Notes: a model not told the origin generated them from the sequence alone. 64,000 bases of DNA from Pseudomonas paralactis (GCF_001439735.1 NZ_JYLN01000006.1:62001-126000), one strand, 5' to 3'; shown: positions 16,100 to 24,936, numbered from the stretch's first letter. Numbers and translations are program-made.

Positions 16100-16285
16100 A
16101 TGGACACCAAACTGCTCGATATCCTCGCTTGCCCGATCTGCAAAGGCCCGCTCAAGCTCAGCGCCGACAAAACCGAGCTGATCAGCAAAGGTGCCGGCCT
16201 GGCTTACCCGATCCGTGATGGCATCCCGGTCATGCTCGAAAGCGAAGCCCGCACCCTGACCACTGATGAGCGCCTGGATAAATGA
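16100..16285 (+). CDS. Trm112-family (YcaR-like) small protein
   Basis: A 61-residue protein with ILACPICKGPLKL near the N terminus and AYPIRDGIPVML near the end, the standard Trm112/YcaR layout. In bacteria only the CxxC pair is usually kept, as here. Trm112 proteins act as small partners or activators of other enzymes; the bacterial role is not settled. It overlaps kdsB by four bases. Confidence 0.92.
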   Translation: MDTKLLDILACPICKGPLKLSADKTELISKGAGLAYPIRDGIPVMLESEARTLTTDERLDK

Positions 16286-17046
16286 CCACCGCCTTTACCG
16301 TTGTCATTCCCTCGCGTTATGCCTCGACGCGCCTGCCGGGCAAGCCGCTGCAACTGATCGGCACCAAGCCGATGATCCAGCTGGTATGGGAACAAGCGTG
16401 CAAAAGCAGCGCCGAGCGGGTGGTGGTGGCTACCGACGACCCGCGTATCATCGAGGCGTGCAAAGGTTTTGGAGCCGAAGCGGTCCTGACCCGCGAAGAC
16501 CATAACTCCGGCACTGATCGTCTGGCCGAAGTGGCGACAAAGCTTGGCCTGGCGCCCGACGCCATTGTGGTCAACGTGCAAGGCGACGAGCCATTGATCC
16601 CTCCGGGTGTCATCGACCAGGTCGCCGCCAACCTCGCGGCCCATGGCGAGGCGCGTATGGCGACCCTGGCCGAACCGATCGAAGACATCGAGACGCTGTT
16701 CAACCCGAACGTGGTGAAAGTGGTCAGCGACATCAATGGCCTGGCACTGACGTTCAGTCGCTCCACCTTGCCGTGGGCGCGGGATGCCTTTGCCAAGAAT
16801 CGCGACGTGTTGCCGGAGGGCGTGCCATATCGCCGCCATATCGGCATCTACGCCTACCGCGCCGGTTTCCTGCATGATTTTGTCAGCTGGGGCCCCTGCT
16901 GGCTGGAGAATACCGAATCCCTCGAACAGCTGCGCGCCTTATGGCACGGCGTACGCATCCATGTGGGCGATGCGTTGGAAGCGCCGCCGGCGGGTGTCGA
17001 CACTCCGGAAGACCTCGAACGCGTCCGTCGCCTGCTGGGCGCCTGA
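16282..17046 (+). CDS. kdsB: CMP-KDO synthetase KdsB
   Basis: A 254-residue cytidylyltransferase that activates KDO with CTP for lipopolysaccharide core synthesis. The N terminus carries VVIPSRYASTRLPGKPL, the nucleotide-binding signature, and VNVQGDEPLIPP is the catalytic QGDEP motif. YRRHIGIYAYRAGFL matches the KDO-binding region. It is coupled to both neighbours by overlaps. Confidence 0.97.
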   Translation: MTTAFTVVIPSRYASTRLPGKPLQLIGTKPMIQLVWEQACKSSAERVVVATDDPRIIEACKGFGAEAVLTREDHNSGTDRLAEVATKLGLAPDAIVVNVQGDEPLIPPGVIDQVAANLAAHGEARMATLAEPIEDIETLFNPNVVKVVSDINGLALTFSRSTLPWARDAFAKNRDVLPEGVPYRRHIGIYAYRAGFLHDFVSWGPCWLENTESLEQLRALWHGVRIHVGDALEAPPAGVDTPEDLERVRRLLGA

Positions 17047-17510
17047 TGGAAGTTCTGTTTGTATGCCTGGGCAATATCTGCCGCTCGCCCACCGCTGAAG
17101 GCGTGCTGCGCCATAAATTGCGTGAGGCGGGCCTGGCCGGCCAGATCGAGGTGGCGTCTGCCGGCACCGGGGAATGGCATGTCGGCAACCCGCCGGACCA
17201 GCGCAGCCAGCGTGCGGCACTGGCGCGTGGCTATGACTTGTCGAGCCAGCGTGCCCAGCAGGTCAGCCGCGCCGACTTTGCGCGCTATGACCTGATCCTG
17301 GCCATGGACGACAGTAACCTGCGCAACCTCAAGGCCATGCAGCCGGGGCAGGGCAAGGCGGAACTGGATTTGTTCCTGCGCCGCTTTGACGGCGAAGTGG
17401 ACGAAGTGCCAGACCCTTACTACGAAGGTGAACAAGGTTTCGAGCGGGTCCTGGACCTGATCGAGCGCGCCTGTGATTTATTGGTGATCGAATTGAAGGG
17501 GCGGTTATGA
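17046..17510 (+). CDS. Low-molecular-weight protein-tyrosine phosphatase
   Basis: A 154-residue enzyme with the P-loop VCLGNICRSPTAEGV at residues 6-20 (CxxxxxRS) and the general-acid aspartate in VPDPYY. In other systems such phosphatases act on polysaccharide-export kinases or envelope enzymes. The ATG at 17046 shares a base with the kdsB stop; a longer in-frame start at 16941 lies inside kdsB. Its place between kdsB and murB suggests a role in envelope control, by inference. Confidence 0.92.
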   Translation: MEVLFVCLGNICRSPTAEGVLRHKLREAGLAGQIEVASAGTGEWHVGNPPDQRSQRAALARGYDLSSQRAQQVSRADFARYDLILAMDDSNLRNLKAMQPGQGKAELDLFLRRFDGEVDEVPDPYYEGEQGFERVLDLIERACDLLVIELKGRL

Positions 17511-18526
17511 CCTTGCAAGTGCGTGCTCAGGTATCGCTTAAGCCATTCAACAGCTTCGGCATTGATGTGCGCGCTCAATTATTCGCCGAGGCCCACAGCG
17601 ATGCCGAGGTTCGCGAGGCTGTCGCCTATGCCGCTGCGCACGCGGTGCCGCTGCTGGTGATCGGCGGCGGCAGCAATTTGCTGCTGACCCAGGATATCCC
17701 GGCGCTGGTGTTGCGCATGGCAACCCAAGGCATTCGCGTGCTGCACGACGACGGCATGCATGTCGTGATCGAAGCCGAAGCGGGCGAAGCCTGGCATCCG
17801 TTCGTCCTCTGGACCCTTGAGCACGGCTTCTGCGGCCTGGAAAACCTTAGCCTCATCCCCGGCACCGTCGGTGCCGCGCCGATGCAGAACATCGGTGCCT
17901 ACGGCGTAGAGATCAAGGATGTCTTCACCGGCCTCACTGCGCTGGATCGCCAGACGGGCGAGCTGCGGGATTTCAGCCTGGACGAATGCAACTTTGCTTA
18001 CCGTGACAGTCTGTTCAAGCATGAGGTCGGGCGGTGGTTGATCCTGCGGGTACGCTTTGCCCTCAGCCGCGCCACTCACCTGAAACTCGACTACGGCCCT
18101 GTTCAACAGCGCCTGACCGCGCAAGGCATCACCCACGCTACGCCAAGCGACGTGAGCCGGGCGATTTGCAGCATTCGCCGCGAGAAACTGCCGGACCCCG
18201 CAGAACTGGGCAATGCCGGCAGCTTCTTCAAGAACCCACTGGTAACCCACGCCCTTGCTGCCGAACTGCAAAGCCACTACCCCGACTTGGTCGCATACCC
18301 TCAAGCCGATGGGCAAATGAAACTCGCCGCCGGCTGGCTGATCGACAAGGCTGGGTGGAAGGGCTTTCGAGACGGCGATGCGGGTGTGCACAGGATGCAA
18401 GCGTTGGTCCTGGTCAATTACGGCGCAGCCACAGGGCGTGAGATTGCCAACCTGGCGCTACGTATCCAGCAGGATATCTTCAAGCGTTTCAAGGTCGAGC
18501 TGGAGATGGAGCCCAACCAGTACTGA
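17507..18526 (+). CDS. murB: UDP-N-acetylenolpyruvoylglucosamine reductase MurB
   Basis: A 339-residue FAD enzyme of peptidoglycan precursor synthesis. The FAD-binding signature is VIGGGSNLLLTQ; IPGTVGAAPMQNIGAYG and NAGSFFKNPLV (active-site serine region) are typical of type I MurB. It is the last gene of the run, with a four-base overlap at its start, and ends at a strong bidirectional terminator. Confidence 0.97.
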   Translation: MTLQVRAQVSLKPFNSFGIDVRAQLFAEAHSDAEVREAVAYAAAHAVPLLVIGGGSNLLLTQDIPALVLRMATQGIRVLHDDGMHVVIEAEAGEAWHPFVLWTLEHGFCGLENLSLIPGTVGAAPMQNIGAYGVEIKDVFTGLTALDRQTGELRDFSLDECNFAYRDSLFKHEVGRWLILRVRFALSRATHLKLDYGPVQQRLTAQGITHATPSDVSRAICSIRREKLPDPAELGNAGSFFKNPLVTHALAAELQSHYPDLVAYPQADGQMKLAAGWLIDKAGWKGFRDGDAGVHRMQALVLVNYGAATGREIANLALRIQQDIFKRFKVELEMEPNQY

Positions 18527-18544
18527 CCTTCAAGCCTGGAAATG

Positions 18545-18582
18545 AAAATGCCCCGTATCTCGGGATACGGGGCATTTTTTAT
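18545..18582. terminator. Bidirectional Rho-independent terminator
   Basis: A perfect 15-bp stem, AAAATGCCCCGTATC with GATACGGGGCATTTT around TCGG, flanked by an A-run on one side and a T-run on the other. It serves murB on the plus strand and the convergent Bax1-I gene on the minus strand. Confidence 0.95.
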
Positions 18583-18594
18583 AGCGCTTGCTGA

Positions 18595-19266
18595 TCAGTC
18601 GTCGCGGCTCATGATGCCGAAGATCTGCAACAGGCTGATAAACAGGTTGTAGATCGACACATACAGGCTGATGGTGGCCATGATGTAGTTACGCTCACCG
18701 CCGTGGATGATGGCGCTGGTCTGGAACAGGATGCACACCGAGGAAAACAGCACAAAACCCGCGCTGATCGCCAGCTGCAGACCGCTGATCTGGAAGAACA
18801 TGCTGGCCACTACCGCTGCCAGCAACACGAAGAAACCTGCGGTGATAAAACCACCCAGGAAGCTCATGTCCTTACGGCTGATCAGCACGTAGGCCGACAG
18901 GCCACCGAACACCAGGGCCGTCATGGCAAACGCCGAACTGACCACTTCCGCACCGCCGGCCATGCCCAGGTAACGGTTGAGGATAGGGCCTAAGATAAAG
19001 CCCATGAAACCGGTCAAGGCAAACGCCGACACCAGGCCCCAGGCCGAATCGCGCAGCTTGTTGGTCAGGAAGAACAGACCGTAGAAGCCAATCAGCACGA
19101 CAAAGATATTCGGATAACCAACGCGCATCTGTTGGGCCACATACGCCATCACGCCGCTGAATGCGAGCGTCAAGGCGAGCAAGCCGTACGTATTGCGCAA
19201 CACGCGGCTGACTTCAAGCTGCTCAGCCTGCGCGTTGCCATTCACTGCGTAATTCTGTTCGCGCAT
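18595..19266 (-). CDS. Bax inhibitor-1/YccA family membrane protein
   Basis: A 223-residue protein with seven hydrophobic helices and a polar N-terminal tail, matching YccA, an FtsH/HflKC-associated inner-membrane protein of the Bax inhibitor-1 family. TYGLLALTLAFSGVMAYVA and the C-terminal SLYVSIYNLFISLLQIFG are typical; the terminal aspartates match the family's C-terminal tail. The gene is monocistronic and divergent from tRNA-Ser. Confidence 0.9.
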   Translation of the reverse strand: MREQNYAVNGNAQAEQLEVSRVLRNTYGLLALTLAFSGVMAYVAQQMRVGYPNIFVVLIGFYGLFFLTNKLRDSAWGLVSAFALTGFMGFILGPILNRYLGMAGGAEVVSSAFAMTALVFGGLSAYVLISRKDMSFLGGFITAGFFVLLAAVVASMFFQISGLQLAISAGFVLFSSVCILFQTSAIIHGGERNYIMATISLYVSIYNLFISLLQIFGIMSRDD

Positions 19267-19343
19267 GGCGACACTCCTTCAGTTTTGAAACGTTCAGTCG
19301 CAAAGATCATAACAGACGCCCTGTAACAAGCGATGCAGAGAGT

Positions 19344-19371
19344 TTGACAGTGTGTTTCATTCGGGTATTAT
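19344..19371 (+). promoter_or_regulatory. Sigma-70 promoter for tRNA-Ser
   Basis: TTGACA (19344-19349), a 16-bp spacer and TATTAT (19366-19371) form a near-consensus promoter about 40 bases upstream of the mature tRNA. Confidence 0.7.
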
Positions 19372-19418
19372 GGCGCCCGCTGACACGGGATGAGCGACTA
19401 TAATCCTGTGATGCACAA

Positions 19419-19509
19419 GGGAAATTGGCAGAGTGGTTGAATGCACCGGTCTTGAAAACCGGCGAACGTTAATAGCGTTCCCAGGGTTCGAATCCCTGGT
19501 TTCCCGCCA
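19419..19509 (+). tRNA. tRNA-Ser (anticodon TGA)
   Basis: A 91-base class II tRNA. GGGAAAT pairs with GTTTCCC in the acceptor stem; the anticodon stem CCGGT/ACCGG encloses CTTGAAA, giving TGA. A long variable arm (GAACGTTAATAGCGTTC), the T-arm GGTTCGAATCC and an encoded CCA follow. Confidence 0.98.
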
Positions 19510-19518
19510 AGATTTACA

Positions 19519-19553
19519 CAAAAGCCTCGCGAAAGTGGGGCTTTTGCGTTTTC
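19519..19553 (+). terminator. Terminator after tRNA-Ser
   Basis: CAAAAGCC (19519-19526) pairs with GGCTTTTG (19539-19546), followed by CGTTTTC. Confidence 0.8.
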
Positions 19554-19817
19554 GGGGTTTGGATAGGCAAAAGCTGTAAAGCCTGATCGTTTCCGCATCA
19601 TTTCTGGCGGTTTCCGCAACCTATTGCTCACCGCGGTAAGCGCGTAGGCTTCACACTCTCCTCGGAACGACGGTAAACCGCTACGTCGGTAGATCGTCGC
19701 TGCTTCAAACAGTTCGACAACGCAATTGCTCAATCAGTCTTGCAGCCGGGGCGCACAGATCCCGCCGAGCCGCTCCCACTTTACTGGTACTCCATCCATG
19801 CTGGATGCCTATTAAGC

Positions 19818-19907
19818 CGGGAGATTCTCTCTTTTCCTGGAGGCAAAAGGTTTCACTTCATTGACCCGGATGGTTATGAGTTGGCGGTCTGGAGTGCGCA
19901 GGCATAG
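19818..19907 (+). pseudogene. C-terminal remnant of a glyoxalase/VOC-family gene
   Basis: In one frame the bases read GGKRFHFIDPDGYELAVWS and then stop, which is the highly recognisable C-terminal end of VOC (glyoxalase/fosfomycin-resistance type) proteins. Upstream of 19818 no continuous VOC domain can be read, so only about 29 codons remain. It sits just downstream of a tRNA gene, a common integration and deletion site. The rest of the 480-base gap (19510-19992) shows only the tRNA terminator. Confidence 0.6.
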
Positions 19908-19992
19908 ACCTTTGCCAGTCCAGTCCCGAGCTGGGTTTTTTGCATCCAGCCCTCTCAATGCTACAGTCCCGCCAAACTAAAAAGGGAATGAC

Positions 19993-20343
19993 ATGCGGAT
20001 TTTGATAGTGGCCGCCGCGGTGGCGATGCTAGCGGGGTGTATGGCGCCAACGATGAACGAGGCTCGCCAAGAGGGACCATACAAAGTCTTGACCTCGAAG
20101 AAGTCCGACGCAGCGCTGGCTAAATGTGTTCATTACGAATGGCAGAACCAGCCCATCTTCGGGGGTACTCCTGGCGCAACGCTTCAGCCTGGACGCGATA
20201 ATGGATATACGGTCTTTACAGAAGGCTCCCAATATTTCGTCGATATTCAGCCTCAAGGGGCCGGCTCGGTGGCCAAATATTATGTGGTGGTTGGCAACTG
20301 GATCGCCAACAAAAGACTGGCGGCACTGCAAAGCTGTCTTTAA
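19993..20343 (+). CDS. Small hypothetical lipoprotein
   Basis: A 116-residue protein with signal peptide and lipobox MLAGC near residue 15. The mature part has two cysteines (ALAKCVHYEWQNQ and LQSCL at the C terminus) that could form a disulfide. An AAAGGGAATG ribosome site precedes the ATG. Lipoproteins of this size and sequence type recur in pseudomonads; the function is unknown. The neighbouring stretch 20344-20462 shows no gene. Confidence 0.75.
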   Translation: MRILIVAAAVAMLAGCMAPTMNEARQEGPYKVLTSKKSDAALAKCVHYEWQNQPIFGGTPGATLQPGRDNGYTVFTEGSQYFVDIQPQGAGSVAKYYVVVGNWIANKRLAALQSCL

Positions 20344-20462
20344 ACGATCCTCCATTTACTCAAGGCTCGTTTCGGCGGGATTTTTCTCCAGAGAAAATCT
20401 CATGGCAGCACTCGCTATCAATTACCAGCCCATGACTACGATCATGCTTATGGGCACCTTGC

Positions 20463-20654
20463 CTATTCCAGTGCGTCGGAACGTATAGGCGCGTCATCCA
20501 AGGCTCTTTCGTCTTGCTCTGATCGAATAATCAAGATGTGTTTTGGTGCAGTGATTCCTAGGGACACAGTGTCGCCTTCAGCCTTGATCACTTTGATTCG
20601 GATGTCGCCGCCGATGTATAGGCGTTTATTGGGTGTTCTGGTGACAACTAGCAA
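20463..20654 (-). CDS. csrA: Divergent CsrA/RsmA-family RNA-binding protein
   Basis: A 63-residue protein aligning along its length with CsrA: MLVVTR at the start, GDIRIKV, GDTVSLGI, TAPKHI, and an arginine at exactly position 44 (IIRSEQ), the residue that contacts GGA motifs in RsmA. The TTG start is preceded by AGAAGGG eight bases away. The tail (DERALDDAPIRSDALE) is longer and more acidic than in RsmA/RsmE. It is probably an accessory RsmA-type regulator; whether it binds the RsmX/Y/Z RNAs under GacS/GacA control is untested. Confidence 0.85.
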   Translation of the reverse strand: MLVVTRTPNKRLYIGGDIRIKVIKAEGDTVSLGITAPKHILIIRSEQDERALDDAPIRSDALE

Positions 20655-20902
20655 TGGGGTATCCCTTCTGGTTAGCTCCTTGAATATATGGGATTAATTG
20701 CATGAAATCAGCGCTAAAGATGTAAGACTTTTCTTAGTTTTCCAGCGAAAATCCTTATTTAATTTTTCTCTCACTAACCGGGAGGGGCTCGGCTTTTACC
20801 GTTCAATATCGGCATTCGATCATTGTGAATGGCGGCACGGTACCTCTATGATCAGCTCGCACTCACCAAAGAGGCGCTGAGCCTCGACCCCCTTTGAAGG
20901 AT

Positions 20903-21070
20903 ATGAGCGTGGATAAGTACTTCGATAATTCAGGTCTTTTCAAAAGCATTTCGTATCAAGCCAACGCCTCCCTAGATGTCAGCGTCGCTGGCTGGGAGCT
21001 GAAAAACACTGCGCTGAATACGAAGGAGTTTTTGATATGTCCAAAGAATTACTCGGAGTTTTTGCTTTAG
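20903..21070 (+). CDS. Possible small ORF upstream of the membrane protein gene
   Basis: A 55-codon frame beginning MSVDKYFDNSGLF, with GAAGGAT directly before the ATG. It overlaps the next gene's start by 34 bases, which could couple their translation. I do not recognise the product, and it may not be translated. The stretch 20655-20902 holds no other convincing gene. Confidence 0.3.
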   Translation: MSVDKYFDNSGLFKSISYQANASLDVSVAGWELKNTALNTKEFLICPKNYSEFLL

Positions 21071-21393
21071 GGCTGATGGTGATTGGTGAGTTTTGTGCGA
21101 TCTACAGTGAGGTGGTGACCGCCAGGCTGGCCCACACTGGTAGCGGCTCCTGGACGGCGTTTGTGCTGCCCGTCGTGGTGATGTGTTTTGCCGGGCTTTG
21201 CCTGCTGGGCGCTTATTGGCTGGGGTACAAGGCGGTGGGTGATATCTGGATTGTCACCGTGGTCTCGGTCACGTCCTTGTTGCTGCTTGAGCCTGTGGTG
21301 GTTTGGTCGCTGTTTCATGAAGCGCCTGGGCGCGGCGCGTTGGTCGGGTTTTGCCTGGGCGCCCTGGGGATGCTTGCCACGATAGTGCTTTAG
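21037..21393 (+). CDS. Small four-helix membrane protein
   Basis: A 118-residue protein made almost entirely of four hydrophobic helices (LLGVFALGLMVIGEFCAIY, AFVLPVVVMCFAGLCLLGAYW, IWIVTVVSVTSLLLLEPVVV, ALVGFCLGALGMLATIVL). The ATG has a good GAAGGAG site 14 bases upstream. The size and topology are like small multidrug-resistance-type proteins, but the SMR glutamate signature is not evident, so I leave the function open. Confidence 0.75.
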   Translation: MSKELLGVFALGLMVIGEFCAIYSEVVTARLAHTGSGSWTAFVLPVVVMCFAGLCLLGAYWLGYKAVGDIWIVTVVSVTSLLLLEPVVVWSLFHEAPGRGALVGFCLGALGMLATIVL

Positions 21394-21545
21394 CGCATCC
21401 GGCCAGCAAGTGCCGGGTCAGATCAGCGCCTGTAGTCCTATGCTGATCCGACCCGCACCGCTGCACTTTTTTGCATTTTGCTGATCTACCCCTGTCCCGG
21501 TCACCCGATTCCCGTGTGTGGCCCACAGAATCAGACCCGGTGCCG

Positions 21546-22286
21546 ATGGATCGAACGTCAACTGTTTTTACCTCCAGATGGCCGCTGTTGCTTGCTGCGG
21601 TTTTCGCGCTCTGCGCAACAGGCTGCAGCCAACAACAGGGCCGCGATATCGCCAGGCAATTCAGCGATGGCAAGCCCGATGAGTTCTTCCAGACCAGTGT
21701 CGACCGCATGGCCACCCTGGGGATGCGCGACAACCTGCAAAGCCTCTACCTGCTGATGAGCAAGCTGTACCTGCGCAACCCCAGCCAGTGGCGTCAGTCG
21801 GGCTACCCGGATGCGGTGAGCGCCGCTCGGGTCATTCGCCAGGCCATCGAAAATCGTCAACCCTTGCCTGCATTGGGGGACCGGCGTGATCTGGCCGCCC
21901 TGAGTTACTCCCTGAGCCCTGACTTTCGCGGCGACCGCGTCGGCGCGTTTATCTACGCGATTGGCAGTATGCTCGTGACCGCCCACGGCGGGCGTACGCA
22001 GTTCTATGTGACCGACTCGATCAACCCGCAGTTTGTCAGCAATGCGGCGCGCAATATCGAGAAGGCCACCTGGTTGCTCAGCCAGCGCCAGGATGCCAAC
22101 GGTGTGCTGCTGTTGTTTTCCAATGAAATATCGGAGGAGGGCAGTAACCTCAGTTTTGCCGTTGAGTTCGGCAAGATCGTGGCGCGTCTGGACTTGCTCA
22201 CCCAAATCCTCGATGAGCGTTACCGACGCATTGGCCTCAATTACGCGCAAAGTTTGTTGCTGATGAACTTCCTGCCGGTGCAGTGA
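21546..22286 (+). CDS. Conserved hypothetical lipoprotein
   Basis: A 246-residue lipoprotein. I chose the ATG at 21546 (MDRTSTVFTSRWP), which places the hydrophobic segment and lipobox CATGC correctly for export. The mature part is helical (DEFFQTSVDRMATLGMRDNLQSLYLLMSKLY) without recognisable catalytic motifs. It stands alone. I know related proteins only as hypotheticals in fluorescens-group genomes. Confidence 0.75.
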   Translation: MDRTSTVFTSRWPLLLAAVFALCATGCSQQQGRDIARQFSDGKPDEFFQTSVDRMATLGMRDNLQSLYLLMSKLYLRNPSQWRQSGYPDAVSAARVIRQAIENRQPLPALGDRRDLAALSYSLSPDFRGDRVGAFIYAIGSMLVTAHGGRTQFYVTDSINPQFVSNAARNIEKATWLLSQRQDANGVLLLFSNEISEEGSNLSFAVEFGKIVARLDLLTQILDERYRRIGLNYAQSLLLMNFLPVQ

Positions 22287-22418
22287 GGCTTATCCATCGA
22301 CCAATCGGTACGGTGTTTCTCTTTCCGCTGTAGGAAGCGGCCTATCTTGCCTCCCGCTGCTTGAAACGCTTGCCTGTGGGCAATAGCCTCGGATTTTTCT
22401 TAAACACGAGGCCCTCCC

Positions 22419-22688
22419 TTGGGTAAACGAAAAACGGTTTGGCCCACGGATCGCGAAATACGTTTGCGGTTTATCCTGTTCGCGGTGATCGACGCCGCGA
22501 CTGTCCAGGGCGTCTCTGCCGAGTTGCTGTTGCCGGCGCATACGCTGCTGCGCAACTCGCCTTCGGAGGCGCAGTTGCGCGATGCACTGGGCGACATCCT
22601 GGCTACCGATGAAATGTACGGTTTTCGCTTTCCGCCGGGTTCGGATGCGGACGATCTGATGCGGGAATTGGCGGAGCCGGACGGCTGA
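22419..22688 (+). CDS. Small hypothetical protein, TTG start
   Basis: An 89-residue soluble protein (GKRKTVWPTDREIRLRFILFAVIDAATVQGV…), rich in leucine and acidic residues at its C terminus. The start is a TTG after a GAGG site; no early ATG or GTG exists. It precedes the TonB receptor with a gap of 135 bases in which I see no riboswitch or clear promoter. No family is recognised. Confidence 0.55.
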   Translation: MGKRKTVWPTDREIRLRFILFAVIDAATVQGVSAELLLPAHTLLRNSPSEAQLRDALGDILATDEMYGFRFPPGSDADDLMRELAEPDG

Positions 22689-22823
22689 AACCTGCTCGGT
22701 GCTGGTTTGCCGGCGCCATGGTTCGTCTTTAAGGCGTGACCTGACGGGTGTACTTGCCTTCCCATCACTGTTCGCGTGGTGGGCCCGGCCTGCCACGCCC
22801 CCGCATTCCAAGGACTTGCCCCA

Positions 22824-24935
22824 ATGTTGCTGCGCCAACCGCCGTTTCTTTTCGCCGCCCTGACCCTCAGTTCGCTGGTACAGGCCGAAGGCCTGCAATT
22901 GGCGCCAGTCGAAGTCACCACCACCGAGGCCAGTGCCGGGGAAATCGCCCAAGGCCAGCTCAAAAGCGTGCCCGGCGGCACCAATTACATCGATATGGGC
23001 AGCGTGCAACAGGGGCGGGTGAGCAGTAACGAGGATGTGTTCAAGTACCAGGCCGGGGTGTACGCCAAGGCGGCGAATAACGAAGGCGTGAAGCTGTCCA
23101 TTCGTGGTTCGGGGCTGAACCGCAGCCCGGGTGCCCATGGCTCCGGCCTATATGAAATGTTCGACGGTCTGCCGCTCACGGGCCCGGGCGGTACGCCGTA
23201 TGAGCTCAAGGACCCGCTTTGGCAAAGCCGCGTGGAAGTGCTGCGGGGCGCCAATGGGTTCGATCAGGGCGCGTTGGCTTTGGGCGGTTCGGTCAATTAC
23301 GTGACCCGCACTGGCTATGACGCGCCCAAGCTGCAAGTGCGCTATGAAGTCGGTAGCCGCGGCTATGCCCAGCGTGAGATCAGTTCCGGCCAGGTGCTGG
23401 GGGAGGCCGATTACTACATCAGCCTCACCGATTCCGAGTCCGACGGCTACCAGCACCAGAGCGCCGGGACCGGCAAGGGCATCGCCGCCAACTTCGGCTA
23501 CCGCTTCAACCCGGACCTGGAAACGCGCTTCTACCTGCGCTACCGCGAAACCACCAACGACTCGCCCGGCAAGCTTACGCGTTACCAGATCAGCCATGAC
23601 CCGCGTGCCGCCAACAGCCTGAACGCCACCCGCGATTCAAAACGCCTGCAACCGGGCTCTACCTGGATCGCCAACAAGACCACCTTGCAACTCGATGACG
23701 CATCAAGAATCGAAGTCGGGCTGGCCTATCACGATTACCCGATGGATCTGCGCGAGGGCACCAACCGCCTCAAGGTTGCCTACACCGATATCAGCGGCAC
23801 CCTGAACTACATCCGTCAGGACAACCTGTTCGGCCATGCCAGCAAAACCACCGTCGGCCTGCGCACCACCCAGGCGATGCCCAATAATGGCGCCTCGGAA
23901 TATGTGCGCATCCCGGCGGGCAAGACCGCAATCTACGCGCCCGGCACCAAAACCCGCGATTACAGCTACCTGGGCTCCGACACCGTGCTGCATGTCGGCA
24001 ACGAGCTGGAGCTGGTGGAGGATCTGTGGCTGACCACTGGCCTCGCCGCGATCTACACCCGCCGCGAAACCCAGGTGACCTACCCCGACGGCCAGGCGCC
24101 GCTCAGTCAGCATGACTGGGACTACGCACCGCGCATCGGCCTGCGTTACGACTTCACCCCGCAATTGCAGGTATACGCCAACCTGAGCCGGTCGGTAGAG
24201 CCGCCGCACGCCTGGTCGATGATCTGGGGGTCCAACAAATATTTCGACGCCGGCCCTGCCAATGGGTTGGCACGCGAAGGTGTCAGCCTGAAGAACCAGA
24301 CCGCCACCACCCTGGAAGTCGGCGGTCGCGGTGAAGCATGGCTCGGCCAATGGGACCTGGCCCTCTACCGCTCCGAAGTACGCCACGAATTGCTTTCCGT
24401 GGAAACCCAGGCTCAAACCGCCAACAGCAGCGCGATCATTGCCGAATCCAACGCCAGCCCCACCGTGCACCAGGGCGTGGAGCTGAGCCTGCTCAGCCCG
24501 CTATGGGACAGTGGCCGCAATGGCAGGCTCGACCTGCGCCAGGCATATACCTACAGCGACTTCCACTACCGCGACGATGACCGTTTCGGCGACAACACCT
24601 TGCCCGGCATCCCCAAGCATTACTATCAGGCGCAGGTGCGCTACAGCCACCCGACGGGTTTCTACACCAGCCTCAACACCGAGCACGCCTCGCGGGTAGC
24701 GGTGGACTACGCCAATTCCTACTACGCCGCGGCTTACACCACCCTCGGTGCCACGTTCGGCTATGACGCACCCCAGCAAGACTGGCAAGCCTGGGTCGAC
24801 CTGCGCAACCTGACCAACCGCCGTTATGCCAACACCGTTACGCCGGGGTACGACGACAACGGCATGGACGCAGCACGTTCAACCCCTGCCGATGGGCGTG
24901 GCATTTACACCGGCGTGTCGTGGAGCTGGCGCTAA
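22824..24935 (+). CDS. TonB-dependent outer-membrane receptor
   Basis: A 703-residue receptor. After a signal peptide ending near VQAEG come a plug domain (VSSNEDVFKYQAGVYAK, LSIRGSGLNRSPG, RVEVLRGANGFDQGALALGGSVNYVTRTG) and a 22-strand barrel ending GRGIYTGVSWSWR with a terminal aromatic-rich strand. LAPVEVTTTE near the mature N terminus is a plausible TonB box. There is no N-terminal STN signalling extension, so it does not control its own sigma factor. The substrate is not evident; no siderophore or cobalamin genes or regulatory elements are adjacent. The ATG at 22824 follows CAAGGAC. Confidence 0.92.
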   Translation: MLLRQPPFLFAALTLSSLVQAEGLQLAPVEVTTTEASAGEIAQGQLKSVPGGTNYIDMGSVQQGRVSSNEDVFKYQAGVYAKAANNEGVKLSIRGSGLNRSPGAHGSGLYEMFDGLPLTGPGGTPYELKDPLWQSRVEVLRGANGFDQGALALGGSVNYVTRTGYDAPKLQVRYEVGSRGYAQREISSGQVLGEADYYISLTDSESDGYQHQSAGTGKGIAANFGYRFNPDLETRFYLRYRETTNDSPGKLTRYQISHDPRAANSLNATRDSKRLQPGSTWIANKTTLQLDDASRIEVGLAYHDYPMDLREGTNRLKVAYTDISGTLNYIRQDNLFGHASKTTVGLRTTQAMPNNGASEYVRIPAGKTAIYAPGTKTRDYSYLGSDTVLHVGNELELVEDLWLTTGLAAIYTRRETQVTYPDGQAPLSQHDWDYAPRIGLRYDFTPQLQVYANLSRSVEPPHAWSMIWGSNKYFDAGPANGLAREGVSLKNQTATTLEVGGRGEAWLGQWDLALYRSEVRHELLSVETQAQTANSSAIIAESNASPTVHQGVELSLLSPLWDSGRNGRLDLRQAYTYSDFHYRDDDRFGDNTLPGIPKHYYQAQVRYSHPTGFYTSLNTEHASRVAVDYANSYYAAAYTTLGATFGYDAPQQDWQAWVDLRNLTNRRYANTVTPGYDDNGMDAARSTPADGRGIYTGVSWSWR

Positions 24936-24936
24936 A

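Noticed and set aside
19398..19733. Minus-strand frame of 111 codons overlapping tRNA-Ser
   Set aside because: It is the complement of the tRNA gene and its terminator, a common spurious call.
20698..20880. Plus-strand frame of 60 codons after the CsrA homologue
   Set aside because: No ribosome site, no recognisable domain, and composition unlike the neighbouring genes' coding sequence.
22690..22823. Possible cobalamin riboswitch before the TonB receptor
   Set aside because: The stretch contains GCCACGCCC but not the B12 box or the accessory stems, and no cobalamin genes are near.
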